Source: Apodemus sylvaticus (lineage: Eukaryota; Chordata; Mammalia; Rodentia; Muridae). From it: 64,000 nucleotides of DNA. The notes under the pieces are model-generated. The model was given only the letters and a program-made list of their open reading frames with translations. It had not been told where the DNA came from and did no database searches. The stretch covers positions 80,828,126 through 80,892,125 of the forward strand of contig NC_067473.1 in assembly GCF_947179515.1 (NCBI RefSeq), in the 5' to 3' direction. The position numbers and the translations under genes are program-made. This document shows, piece by piece, positions 11,540 to 22,262 of this stretch; position 1 is the stretch's first letter, and each line of letters begins with the position of its first letter.

Positions 11540-13324
11540 GAAAAGCCCCAAGGAGATGGGAAATCCTGTCCATTGCTGGGGGAGGAAAGCCTCAACTTTG
11601 GTTATGTTTCCCCTTTATTTGTCCTTGGAGTCATGGCCTCACTGAGCAGGGCAAGAAGATGGCAGTAAGACAAGGTACACTTTGAATATGAAACAGAAAT
11701 GCAACTGTGCTCTGGTAGAGAGGAAATCAATAAAGAATCAGTTAGGAATCTGTTTCTCTTCTTCTGTCTCCTTGCTGTTATCACCTATACCCTGAGGACC
11801 ATGAGGCAGACAGCTCAATCCCCAGAAGCTTCAGCAGTGTTTTCTCAGTGCTTTTCCAGGCTTGGAGTGGACTTGTATCAAACATTGGCAACACTTGGGG
11901 AACTTAAGGTTTATTGGTGCAGAGAAGTCAATCATAGCTTTCTAGCTTCAAATTTTAATCAGTTGATGTTTTTAACTTAGTTCATTGCTAGATATGGTGT
12001 GCATCAAAGTATAAATGTTCCAAACAATGCAGCCATATTGGTTCTATCTTCCCTGTCCACATGCAGCCTCTAACTCTGATGGAAGACACATTGGAGAGGA
12101 GGAACAATAGTCCAGCACCCTAGCTTTGTCTTACTCCTGTTTGTAAGCATGTCTTGTTGTGCTTCACTTCCTGATTTCAATAGAAACATCATTCACACCT
12201 GCCTTTACTATTGCTGTCCCAGAACATGAGTATATTATCTAAAAGAGAACATCAGCCTCCCGATCAAGGCTAAGAGATGGGATAAAGGAAATCAGCTGAT
12301 ATGAGCTAGCTCCAGGCCGCCTACCTCTTTCTACCTGACCCATTCAAATAGGCTTGCAGGTAGGCACTTTGTGGTTAGAACAGAGTCTGCTCCAATTCCA
12401 GAAACAATCCTGCTCTGTACTGCCTGTTTTCCCTGCTGTGGGAAGTTGCCCAGCAAGACTTCAGCTGCATAGCTGCTCAAGGTTGCTAGCAAGCTGTTCT
12501 CATCCCCTAAACAAATTGTTATTCCTACTAATATCAGATCCTACTTACTAAACATAGGATATTGCTCACTAAATCCACAGCTGCTTTTTTTGTTGTTGTT
12601 GTTCAAGGGTACTCAGGATTTATTTCAGTCAGGTAAAGGAAGGTGGCTAGATATAATGTCACTGTCCTGAAGTTAAGACATTTATACTCATGGTTCCCCC
12701 ACAAACAGGAGATGTACAGCACATAGTGTGGGCCACACAGGGAAAGCACGAGGTAGCTTAGCTTCTGCAAGAATCAGCAAAGGGTAGAGGAAATGGGAGT
12801 CAATGCTTTCATTGTGGTTTTAACTAGGAAGAAAAGGAGATCTAAGATAGGGAGGTTTAGGATTGAAATGATTTGATCAGGTTCTTGGGTGTGAGAACAG
12901 TCTGAACTTGTCTATTCTCTGGCTCTGTGGTGATAAATGATGGGGTACTGCATGGTTTGATGGTTGGTCTTGTTGGTTTGGTTGGTTTCACACTGAACAA
13001 AAAGGAAAAGCGTGCTCTGCTGAGTCATTTACTTTCTTTAGGAATTGTGGCCCAGCATCAGGATACAGAGATGAAGAGACATGCTTCTTTCTATCTCCTA
13101 CCAAGGTTATAAATGGTGAAGTGGGTCCCAGTGCTTCTTGGGATTTGCTTTATGCTATATACACTCCCTTATTCAAACAAAACATTACTAATTTGCCTGA
13201 TATATAAAATGATCACCAAGGGCTGCTTCTCTGGTGAAGATAAGGACCGTTGTCCAGAGTTTGAAAGAGATAACCTCCCTCCCTTTTCTTTGATGACTTC
13301 ACTTTTTAACTTTAATTTATTTAC
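11540..13324. other. Unannotated stretch, no gene seen
   Basis: No interspersed repeat recognised. Minor simple sequence occurs at 12587-12603 (TTG units) and about 12953-12990 (TTGG-rich). Open frames of 60-93 codons have no domain. Confidence 0.45.
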
Positions 13325-13514
13325 TCTATCTCTGCATGTATGTGCCTGAGTATGTATGTGTATACCACATGCATGCAGGAGCCCATTACTAGACAAGGCA
13401 TCAGATGCCCTGGAGCTGAGTTACAGATAGTTGTAAGTTGGTATATGGGTACTGGCCACTAAAACTTTGGAAGAGCAGTCAATGCTCTTTATGGCTGAAC
13501 CATTTCTCCAGTCC
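13325..13514 (-). mobile_element. B2-family SINE, antisense
   Basis: Read on the minus strand it begins 'ggactggagaaatggttc' and continues with the B2 tRNA-like head ('agagcattgactgctcttcc'-type segment) and a diverged B2 body. It abuts a B1 in the same orientation. Confidence 0.82.
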
Positions 13515-13528
13515 TGCACCCTACTTTT

Positions 13529-13664
13529 GGAAACAGAGTCTCACTCTGCAGTCCCGACTGGCTTGATATTTGTAGTATATACCGTGCTGGCCTTGAATTC
13601 ACAGGAATATACCTGCATTAGTGTTCCAAATTCATGCACTAAAGGCATAGACCATCACACTTGG
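13529..13664 (-). mobile_element. B1 SINE, antisense
   Basis: On the plus strand the order is 'aaacagagtctcactctgca', 'tgctggccttgaattcacag', then 'aaaggcatagaccatcacac', which is the reverse complement of a 7SL-derived B1. It is moderately diverged. Confidence 0.82.
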
Positions 13665-14854
13665 ATTTCTGGGTATTTTATAAGGTAGGTGAGACTAGAA
13701 ATCTGTGGATGACACCTTGAGGATATACACAGAGGGCTTCTCCTAATGCTCGGTATGCCTACATAACTAGGGATTTGACTATCTATATTCTATCCTCTGG
13801 TCTATCAAACTTTTCCAGAAGTTCCATCACCTGAGACATTGTCTGCGCAGAGGACAGGTAGGAACATCCATCATAGCTGGATGTTGGATTTACACCTGGT
13901 ATTGTATGTGAACCATGTCTATGCCTTGGGCAGGAAAGAAATCCAAAGTATGACGACATAGGGAAGTAGGACTGGGAGAGAAAGAGGCCTTGCTCCTGAG
14001 ACCTGATCTGCTTTCACAGATGGGAAAGGGGGCAAACTTCAGAATCTATAAAGACCTCATAGCCCACTGACACAACATGGGTTTCCTAAAAGACAACTTA
14101 TTCAGAACAATAAACAAAGTGCATCCACTTAGGGTCAGACAATGCACTCCTGAAGACACCCCATCACGAATGCCAATGGCAGTGATTCTGCTGTGCTTGC
14201 ACAGACAGGGCTGGGGTTATGGATAGCCTTACATGCCTAGAGAGCCCACCTCTGAGATAGAGATGGTGTGCCTCAAAAATCTCCAACTTCATCGACTTAG
14301 AACACCATGTTCTAGAATAGTCCACAACTCTTTCAGGTATAGGTAAAGGTCTCTGAATAGAACTTCTTGGGCAGTTGCTGGTTATGGGTTTGGAGCCGTA
14401 ACCCTATTGCCAGAAACTGTCCTTAGAATAAAGTGCTCCCTCCTGCAACTTCCCATGCTTCTAAATTCCTTCAGGTCTTCCTACTCTACTGGCCAGGAAG
14501 GAACTCTCCATAGAAAAGCCAGGCATCTATGGAGGTGTAGAGCCAGAGCAGGACTCAGGCCCAGACTGGAGCAGACATGATGACTTTCTAAAGACCTTTC
14601 TAGGGCTACCTCATCTCAGTAAGTCCAAAGAAGTCCAGGGAAAAACAGTGTTCTTGTCACTTTCACAATTAATGCTATTATTCAGATGAGCACTGTTATT
14701 GTTGCTATCTGATTTTCCACTCTAACCCCTTCTTGTTTGGAGCCAGTTATCATTAACAGGGTTGAGCCTGGGGAGCTTAGCTCTTGGCTCATGGATCTCA
14801 GTGTTCTGAGGCCCTGCCTGTCACATGATGTGATGTGACAGTACTGATGTTGCT
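13665..14854. other. Unannotated stretch, no gene seen
   Basis: Mixed sequence without a recognised repeat. The 111-codon minus-strand frame at 14682-15017 owes its Lys/Glu/Arg-rich centre to the CT-rich tract. Confidence 0.45.
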
Positions 14855-14959
14855 TGCTTTCTTCCCTTCCTTCCTTCCTTTCACCTTCCTTCCTTCTCTT
14901 CCATTCATTCCTTTCTCCCTTCTTCCCTCCTTCCCTGTCTGTCTGTCTGTCTTTCTCCT
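14855..14959. repeat. CT-rich (TTCC)n/(TGTC)n tract
   Basis: Imperfect TTCC and CCTT tetranucleotides end in four TGTC units. Pyrimidines dominate the plus strand. Confidence 0.92.
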
Positions 14960-15658
14960 TGCTGCTGTGTCCCATATTTGTAGGCAAGCTAATGCTTGGG
15001 CAGTCAGGACTCATCACTGTGGGCTTGCTCCCAGACCTCTGCTGAGATTTATCTCATTCTACTCCTGTGTTAGAGGAATGGAGGGTCACCAGACCCCAAT
15101 TATTCATCAGTATTTCATCCCCACCTCTTTCTTGTGGGCACAGGATCCTTTGGCAGAGGAGATTGTATTTCTGTTTGGAATTTGAATTAGAAAATGGACA
15201 TCATGGGTTTTGCCTCATGGAGATGCGAGGTGACAAGGCCTTGGAAGCAGCGGCACTGGCCTTGCTGACCGGTGAGCTGTGGAAGTAATGACATCAGTTC
15301 TATTTGTCCTTGATTTTGAGCTTAGAATTTGGTACTAGGATGTTAAAGGTACCTACCAGGAGTCTAATTTCTGAAATAGTAAATAACATCCTTAGAATAT
15401 CTTGGGCACATAAAAAGGTGCCTAGGTTGATAATACCCCAGGAGACTCTTGGTGTAACAGAGACAGGTGGTATATTAGAGAACTGAACAAATATGGAGAA
15501 GGTTGTGTTTATAATCCAGATGTTTCTACTTACTGGCTGCATGATTTTAAACTCCCCTTTCCTTTCATTCACACCAATATGAACACTGAATGTTCAAGTG
15601 AGGTTATTCATGTAAAAATATTTAAAACCAAGGCAGGAGCTGTGAAACCCTGAACTTA
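14960..15658. other. Unannotated stretch, no gene seen
   Basis: Two overlapping opposite-strand frames at 15300-15572 lack recognisable features. No repeat recognised. Confidence 0.45.
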
Positions 15659-15709
15659 TTTTTTGTATTTTGCTTGTTTGTTTTTGTTTTTTGTTTTGTT
15701 TTGTTTTGG
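15659..15709. repeat. T-rich (TTTTG)n simple sequence
   Basis: Irregular TTTTG and TTTG units; a low-complexity tract, possibly an old retroposon tail read on the opposite strand. Confidence 0.85.
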
Positions 15710-16898
15710 CTTCTTAAGGTCATATAGAAAATTAGAAATTACACTTGGTTCTATGTAAAAATTAGGTGGGCAGATGAAGCAGAAAACAAGCTCATGTAGG
15801 AAGGACAGGACCTTCCAAGAACGGGAGAAATATGATGCGAAATAAGAGAGGGAAGCAGCTGGCCATGGATGTGCTATACCCACAGCCTTCCCTTATAATT
15901 CTGGTGTAGCTGCCTTGAATGTGTCCAAAATCTAGGACCAAACATTTAAGTACCTAACAGCAGTAGGAAAAAGGCACCTGAAGAGAATAATAAGATGACT
16001 TCAGGTTAACTTTGCAACTATTTCTAAAACAGATTGCATGGGGTCAAGGTTGATCTTAATTAGTTTTGAAACATTTGCAGAGATCTCTGAGACCCATTGC
16101 TATAGAAACAGACTGGACAATAGGGTGCAAAGCAGATGTGAATCACTTAATAGCTCTGGCTTTGCTCCTTTTAACAAAATAAAAACACCTCTAAATAACA
16201 GTGAGATCAACTGTCTCAATCATTCTATGAACTACATAGAAAACCTACTTTTCAGGGTGGTGACTGAAATCTCCAAGGCCACATTCTAAATCTGCTCTGT
16301 ACAGTCTGGTAGACCAACATGGCAGACACCAAAATCAGTGGCTGTGGAGACCTGGGAGTATGATGAAAGGAACTGAAAAATGAGTTCTAAATTTTATTTT
16401 ATCTAAGTTAATTTAAATTTAAAAGTGGATATTTGATTCATTTGCTGGAAAATTGTAAGTGTTATCTAGTGCAATTTGGCTATGTTAACCTACTTTTAAA
16501 TCTGAATCTAAATGCAGATCAATTATTTCTGAGAAAAATTTAGCATCTGAATTTAGGTTGTTGTAAGTATAAGATGAAAGTCAGATTTCTAGGACTTAGC
16601 AACAATTTAATATGAGTATTTCAACAATAATTTTATATTAATCACTTGACTGCATCCAGCTAAAGAAAAACAAAAAAAAAATAAGCTAATAAGATTAATT
16701 TACCCATTTCTTTGATACGTGTTCTAATGTGGCTACTAAAACTTTCATTACATTTGTGTCTCAAATTATGACCTTTTGGACAGCACTATTCCACAGAATA
16801 AAACAATTAATTTGTAAACATAGTGTTTTGACTTTTGGTCTCTTCCTTTTAGTTACATTGCTTCTTGAGAAAAGTATTCAGTCTTTTCCATTATCTTA
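15710..16898. other. Unannotated AT-rich stretch
   Basis: Very AT-rich around 16.35-16.9 kb. No coding frame or repeat recognised. Confidence 0.45.
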
Positions 16899-16908
16899 GA
16901 AAAAGCTT
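16899..16908. repeat. Left copy of a 10-bp direct repeat (candidate target-site duplication)
   Basis: The sequence 'agaaaaagct' recurs at 17779-17788, right after the A-rich end of the composite insertion. A-rich starts are typical of L1-endonuclease target duplications, but ten A-rich bases can also match by chance. Confidence 0.45.
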
Positions 16909-16918
16909 ATTTCATCAC

Positions 16919-16955
16919 TAGAAGTCCAATGCGCTATCCATTGCGCCACAGAGCC
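16919..16955 (-). pseudogene. tRNA-Arg(TCT) 5' half, truncated
   Basis: On the minus strand this reads as nucleotides 1-37 of tRNA-Arg(TCT): 'ggctctgtggcgcaatgg', then the D-arm and anticodon-arm segment ending in 'cattggacttcta' with the TCT anticodon. The A box 'tggcgcaatgg' is intact. The following 'gtgatgaaata' resembles the start of the short intron these genes carry after position 37. The 3' exon, T-arm and B box are missing, so it cannot give a mature tRNA. I see no mismatch to the 5' half as I remember it. Confidence 0.82.
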
Positions 16956-17290
16956 ACCTAATCCCTTGGAGGAGCCCGGATGATTGTGAGTTGTATCCCA
17001 GACATTGAACCATTGGAGTTTGAGTTTTGCTTTTGGTTGTGACTGTGCCCTGATATTGTTTCCCTCTTGAAGGAAGAAAGTATTTTAGTGGAGCCCACAG
17101 TTAAAAGACTTTGAATTTTTAAAAGACTTTGAATTGTAAAGATATTGGACATTTTAAGGTAATTGAACTTTTAATATGTAAAGACTGGGACTTTTAAAGT
17201 AATTTAGATCTTGGGGATGAATAAGAAAGTAAGGGTTGAGGCTTAATAGTGATGCGTTTGTGTGTCAAGTTGACAAGGGGTCAATTGTAC
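16956..17290 (+). repeat. Probable LTR-retroelement flank or internal sequence
   Basis: AT-rich sequence with an 18-20-bp near-tandem unit ('ttaaaagactttgaattt') around 17101-17138. It ends in 'tgtgtgtcaagttgacaagg' directly before the LTR start. I recall this arrangement next to this LTR group in mouse DNA and infer that it belongs to the same element; the exact family was not identified. Confidence 0.45.
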
Positions 17291-17772
17291 TGGCTAGTTT
17301 TGTGTGTCAACTTGACACAAGCTGGAGTTATCACAGAGAAAGGAGCTTTAGTTGAGGAAGTGCCTCCATGAGATCCAGCTGAGGGGCATCTTCTCAATTA
17401 GTGATCAGCAGGGAGGGCCCCTTGTGGGTGGTACCACCTTTGGGCTGGTGCTCTTGGGTTCTATAAGAGAGCAGGCTGAGCAAGCCAGGGGAAGCAAGCC
17501 AGTAAGAAACATCCCTCCGTGGCCTCTGCATCAGCTCCTGCTTCCTGACCTGCTTGAGTTCCAGTCCTGACTTCCTTTAGTGATGAACTGCAGCACTTTT
17601 AAATGTATAAAAGACAGGGTTGTGTGTGTTTTCTTACTGCTCTTTTGTTTGATTTTGTTGTTTGGGAATAGTTTTTAAGACTCACAGGGAAGACTGAAGT
17701 TTAGTAATCCAAGTTTTGTATTCCAGACAATAAAGAAGCTCAATAAACCCTTTCCTCCCCACCCCCCCCCCC
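17291..17772 (+). mobile_element. ERVL/MaLR-like LTR with altered 3' third
   Basis: Starts 'tggctagttttgtgtg' and continues through 'gcctccatgagatccagc', 'gggttctataagagagcagg' and 'agttccagtcctgacttcc', as in the copy at 60461-60879. From about 17597 to 17744 the sequence leaves the LTR pattern and then rejoins it at 'caataaaccctttcctcccc', the polyadenylation-signal region. It ends in a C run and A-rich sequence instead of the usual LTR terminus. Confidence 0.75.
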
Positions 17773-17788
17773 AAAAAAGAAAAAGCTC
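17773..17788 (+). repeat. A-rich tail and right 10-bp direct repeat
   Basis: Six A, then 'gaaaaagct'. The last ten bases (17779-17788) duplicate 16899-16908. This fits a poly(A) tail joined to a target-site duplication. Confidence 0.45.
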
Positions 17789-18161
17789 CCACAGGGGCTT
17801 AGCACAATGGGTATCAGTCAGGGCAGAAGCAGGGAACACAGCTTAGGCCCTGCTTGGCTGCTTTGTCCGTTCTCCTTGGCCCGCCCAGGAGTCAGCTCTT
17901 AACTTTGCTCTCAGTGTGCCCTGCTGACTGTGACTCTTCATTCCATTCTCTGTACTGTTATTGCCAATTTACCACTCCTCTTTCACTCAAGTGTGATCAT
18001 GGTATTTGCTTTGGCCAGTGAAACCCAACGGCAATGTCTACTTCTCACAAGTGGAGAAAATAGACTAGTGTGGGCTTTCACTTTGTTTCTTTCTTTCTGG
18101 ACTAGGATAGAGACTGTGAAGGTGTTTGGGCAGTCTGGAATCTGGACTGATGGTATAAAGC
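17789..18161. other. Unannotated stretch, no gene seen
   Basis: A 103-codon plus-strand frame at 17930-18241 runs through the minisatellite downstream and has no recognisable domain. No repeat recognised. Confidence 0.45.
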
Positions 18162-18203
18162 CATGCCGGAAGCCTCATGCCGGAAGCCTCATGCCGGAAG
18201 CCC
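18162..18203. repeat. 14-bp minisatellite, three copies
   Basis: The unit 'catgccggaagcct' occurs three times in tandem; the last copy differs at its final base. Each unit has one CpG within CCGGAAG, which contains an ETS-type GGAA core. Confidence 0.95.
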
Positions 18204-18753
18204 ACACACCAAAAGCCACAGGAATAAGAACTGTCCTTTGACTGGCAGCCCCTGAGCTGCAGGGGTCCTGTATTATTGTATCATAGCTCAGATCTCAGTG
18301 TTTATAAGCTTTAGATAGGTCAGGAGGTAAGAGGACATCAGGCTGTATGTCACTTAGGTGATTCCTATTTTTCTTTTATAAAGGCTTTTGAAAATGTAAC
18401 AAAACACAATCCACATAAGTCATTTACACAAGGCCCAGAGAAAGAGTATAGCGTTTCCAGTGGAAAAGTCCCCTTTCAGGTAAGAGTTGTGGGGTCAGGT
18501 TTTCCTTTCAGGAGCAAAGAGACTACATCTGTCCTCTCATACCTAGAGTGAAACTGTTACAAGTTCAATGAAAGAAAACTGACCCTAGTAGAGAGGAGAG
18601 GGGTGAATCCAAGTTTTCTTGATTATAGAGATTGTAGATGGTCCTGCTTTGTAGTCATCCACAACTTTTTAATGACTATATTTGACCCAGATATAGCAAT
18701 AGATGGTTATAGGTCAGTTATATTTGGATATTATTCCCAAAACTCTATTGGCA
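18204..18753. other. Unannotated stretch, no gene seen
   Basis: No repeat or coding frame recognised. Confidence 0.45.
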
Positions 18754-18962
18754 GAGGCTAGAGACACAGATCAGTGGGTAAGAGCACTTGTCCTTGTAAG
18801 AGGACTAGAGCTTGGTTCCCAGCACCCACACGGCAGCTAACAACTGTCTGCGACTCTAGTTGCAGTGGGTCTGACACCCTCCTCTGGCCTCCTCAGACAC
18901 TGTGTGCATGTGGCACACAGAAACATATGCAGGGAAACTACCCATACATATAAAACAAAAAT
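18754..18962 (+). mobile_element. B2-family (B2/B3) SINE
   Basis: The tRNA-like head 'gatcagtgggtaagagcact' is followed by 'ggttcccagcacccac', 'acaactgtctgcgactc' and 'gacaccctcctctggcc'. It ends in an A-rich tail around 18950-18965. Confidence 0.87.
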
Positions 18963-20390
18963 TTATACATCTTAAAATATTAAAACTCAACCATTGGCAT
19001 TATATCCTATAAACTATTCTGTGCTTTGTTGAAATAACTCTCAAAGATACTTTGGTTACTCCAAAATTAAAAGAATCCTACATCAATATTTCTTGAGTCA
19101 CAAAAGGTTATTCCAATTGTACAAGCTAAAATGTGCTTAACAAATCTTCTCGTGTAGTATATTTAAATCTTTATTGTAAAAATATTATACCAAACACATT
19201 TCTTTATCCTGTAACCCTACACGGTAATGCCTGGATGTTTATGCATTTATGTTAATGTGCCTATGTGAGAAAGTAAAGGAAGGCAGTTCAACTTAAAAAA
19301 TACCTTTAGACATTTTAATAAATACTGTACCTCAAAAGGTAAATGAAAGTACCAACTTTGTCTTAGGTTTTATAATTTTGGTTTTAAGTTTTACTACTCT
19401 GGCTGATAAACTGGTATCTCAGTTGATATAATATACACACTATATCACAAATATGTTTGTGCTTCACAGCATACTGTGACTGGGAATCAGAGAGCACACA
19501 GTGGTGAGGGACTTTAGCTCAAAGGCTGGAACCTAAGTTCTCTGGAGAATAAGGTCAGACTCCTAAAGGAGACATTCATCCCCAGCTTTTCTCTGAATGT
19601 CCACCATTTAGCTCAGGTGCCAGGATGTGGGAATCGTTGTTTCAGTGGTTGTCGAATGAATTCAAACTACTACAAAACTGGAAGACAAACCTGAAGAATA
19701 CATGTCATACTTTCAAAGAACTGGAAGCACAAGGTTATTATAATCTAAAGAATTAAAAGATAACCTTGCAGATAGTTACAGGTTGCATGGCATAAGTGGG
19801 TGTAGGGTGCAGCAATATGGGGTTCCACCTTTGGAAAGGTCAGATGCTCAGTTTAATGTTTGGCTATTGTTATTTAAATATTCTTAATGATTTTTTCCCT
19901 TCCAAGGATCTTGTGTTTCATATAGCAATAGACCCTGTCAGTCCCTATCCAGAGGCTGGGTAGAGATGATGAAGGAAAAACCGAAGCTTCTGCACTAAAG
20001 GGGAAATTAGTCCATAGTGAATTTTTCAGGAAGAAATATTGACCTCCCCCTCTTCAAGCATGGGAGGGGAGGGGAGGAGTCTGAGTTTGTGGCTCAGAGT
20101 CAGGGAGGAGAGAAGCTTCTTAGGAAAGCCCTTACCTGTAGTGATTCTGGTGGGGTGTGACAGAGAGACTACAGGTAAGCTCCCAGGATGCAGCTGGTCC
20201 TCTAGCTCCCTTGAATTTTCTAGAGGGAGACATTATATTCCTGTAAAGTGAGAAAACAGAACCTCCAAAACTGTTTAAGGTTTCATATCAGAGGTGGTTG
20301 AGAGATAGAACAAAATTCCAGACCCCAAATCATTACTTAACTTAATAGAGTCAAACCTGAACACTGTTCCTCCTCTTTTTCCCTACCACC
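18963..20390. other. Unannotated stretch, no gene seen
   Basis: AT-rich to about 19.9 kb, then mixed. The G-rich string near 20063 (GGGA units) and a 70-codon frame at 20039 are not convincing as functional features. Confidence 0.45.
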
Positions 20391-20504
20391 CATACCCCCC
20401 CCCCCCGTTTCTTCCTTCTGTCCTCCCTGCCTCCCCTCCTCCCTCCCTCTCTCCTCCCTTTCTTTCCTTCCTTCCTTTGACTTCCTTCCTTCTTTCTGTC
20501 TGTG
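20391..20504. repeat. Poly(C) and CT-rich tract
   Basis: A run of 12 C at 20395-20406 followed by CCT/TTCC-rich sequence. The Arg/Gly/Lys-rich minus-strand frame across it is a translation of low-complexity DNA. Confidence 0.92.
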
Positions 20505-21614
20505 TTTCCAGTTGCTAAGCCAGTTTCTGCTCCTTTGCTATTTTCTAACGCTGGAGACTTTGTTTTCTTGGACATTCTGCATGTGTTGCCAGTTTGTTTC
20601 TTTTCCAGGATCTCAGAGTAGATACACCATGAGTTTGTGTGGAGGCTCTGTGTATATAATCTAAGCCGTGCCCCTTCAGACTGATGAAAATAACCGCACA
20701 GCTCAAGCCCCCTACTTTACACCGAGTGGGCCCTGCCTCTCACTAAGCTCACTGCCGACTTTTCTGGCTCACTTTATTTTCTGTCTCTGGCTGGGTCATC
20801 CTTTTGGCTCTTCAGTCTTATCTGGTGCCTTATGTTACCTGCTCCCTAGCCACACTGCCTTCCATAACTTCATCTTTGGTCAGGGTCAGCCTCTTTCCTC
20901 TTTCTGGCATTGGGATGTCTTAGATACTAATACCTTCATATAGGCATTACTGAGACCCTCATGCAGCACACTAAAAAGATCACAAAGCCCCACCATCTCC
21001 CACTGCCCAGAGTCTTGGGAACTGAGACTAGCAGGAGAAGGATAGTCACCATTATGTCCAAAATAAAGACAACTGTATGTACAGTCGCCACTGCCTTGAG
21101 GTTCCCACCAAGCTCTCCTATCTCCCATGGAAGTAATATCTCCCAGGTAAGGTCAATAGATTTCCAATCCTTTAATCCCACAAGGCAGAGGCAGAAGAAG
21201 TAAGCAGGTAGGATGCCCTGTTGAATAAAGCAGAATTGGGGCTCTTCTGGAAGGGTTTCTCGCAGCTTTTCTCTACTTTTTTTAGGGGACAGGGATGGTA
21301 TGCCTTTCCAGCATAGAAGTGTGCCCCAGTAATAGTGGGAGAAATTCTCAGACAACTACACAGAATACTTACAAGGAGGCCACGCTGGTCTGTCCTATCT
21401 CCTCGTGGTACAGAGGGAGAACAGGGAAAGCAGCAAGCTCCCAAAGGCTTCGGGGCTTTGGACAACCCTTTTTCCACTTCTAGGGATTTGTATTATGGGA
21501 CTGTACTGGACAAGAGCACAAAGAACAGCTGTGTAACTGTCAGAGAGCTCATGGGAGAGTTGAAGGCACTGAAGAGGGAGCAAAGGAGAAGGGGAGGGAA
21601 GAATTGAGGAAGAG
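20505..21614. other. Unannotated stretch, no gene seen
   Basis: Several overlapping frames of 62-139 codons occur on both strands between 20.7 and 21.6 kb. The longest (20936-21355, minus) is Leu/Val/Cys-rich but lacks a recognisable domain and is shadowed on the other strand. I do not support a gene here. Confidence 0.4.
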
Positions 21615-21930
21615 AAAATTTAATGTCTTACAATATGGAATTGGTTAAATAAACCATGGTCCATCTGTAAAAGAAATACGATAATACTGTTCAGCTTTTA
21701 AAAAAATGATTTTAATGTGGTTCCTACCCTGGAAAATGTTCTTGTTATATTGTTAAGGTAGAAAAAGCAGGTTACCAAACAGTATCCATTTAAGGAAACA
21801 CAGTAAATGTTAACAGTGGTTAGCCGTGGGTGGTGTGATTTTGGTTGACTTTTAAAAATTATTTTTTGTTTATGTGCTTTTTTTGAAATCATCCACAAAA
21901 ACATGCATTACTTTTGTAGTTACAAGCGAC
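21615..21930 (+). mobile_element. Ancient L1 (L1ME/HAL1-like) 3' end
   Basis: The order 'aaataaaccatggtccatct', 'atactgttcagctttt', 'ttgttatattgttaaggtag', 'gttaacagtggttagc' and 'catgcattacttttgtag' matches the 3' end of old mammalian L1-type elements. It is strongly diverged and non-coding. Confidence 0.68.
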
Positions 21931-22262
21931 AGTCTGAAAACTAATAATGCAGCCGTTGAACACCTAGCTACTCTCAGGCTGTTCTGTGTGAGGTGCAAAG
22001 GCGCCACAGAGGCCCAGTGTCCTGTCTTTGAAACACTTTGTTTCCCCAGTTATAGTGAGCAGAGACTTAGACTGAGACCTTGTACTCGCCAGACATTGCC
22101 TCATATAAATCCCTGGCGTTGGCAACCCTGGCTTTCAGCCGAATCCCCACCTGGGGCCACTGTGAGAAATGAGGTTACAACTTGGTGGCCTTGGGGGAGG
22201 GACACCGGCTGTTGAGCTGACGCACATCTACACAGCGCCACCCAGAGGATAATCAAGGACCT
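21931..22262. other. Short unannotated stretch
   Basis: Moderately GC-rich with several CpGs (for example near 22000 and 22090-22240). No repeat recognised. Confidence 0.4.

Noticed and set aside
16919..16955. Retroviral primer binding site complementary to tRNA-Arg
   Set aside because: A primer binding site pairs with the 3' end of the tRNA; this is the 5' half with intron sequence.
20936..21355. 139-codon minus-strand frame, the longest in the window
   Set aside because: No recognisable domain or start context, and it is overlapped by open frames on the other strand. This length is expected by chance in 64 kb over six frames.
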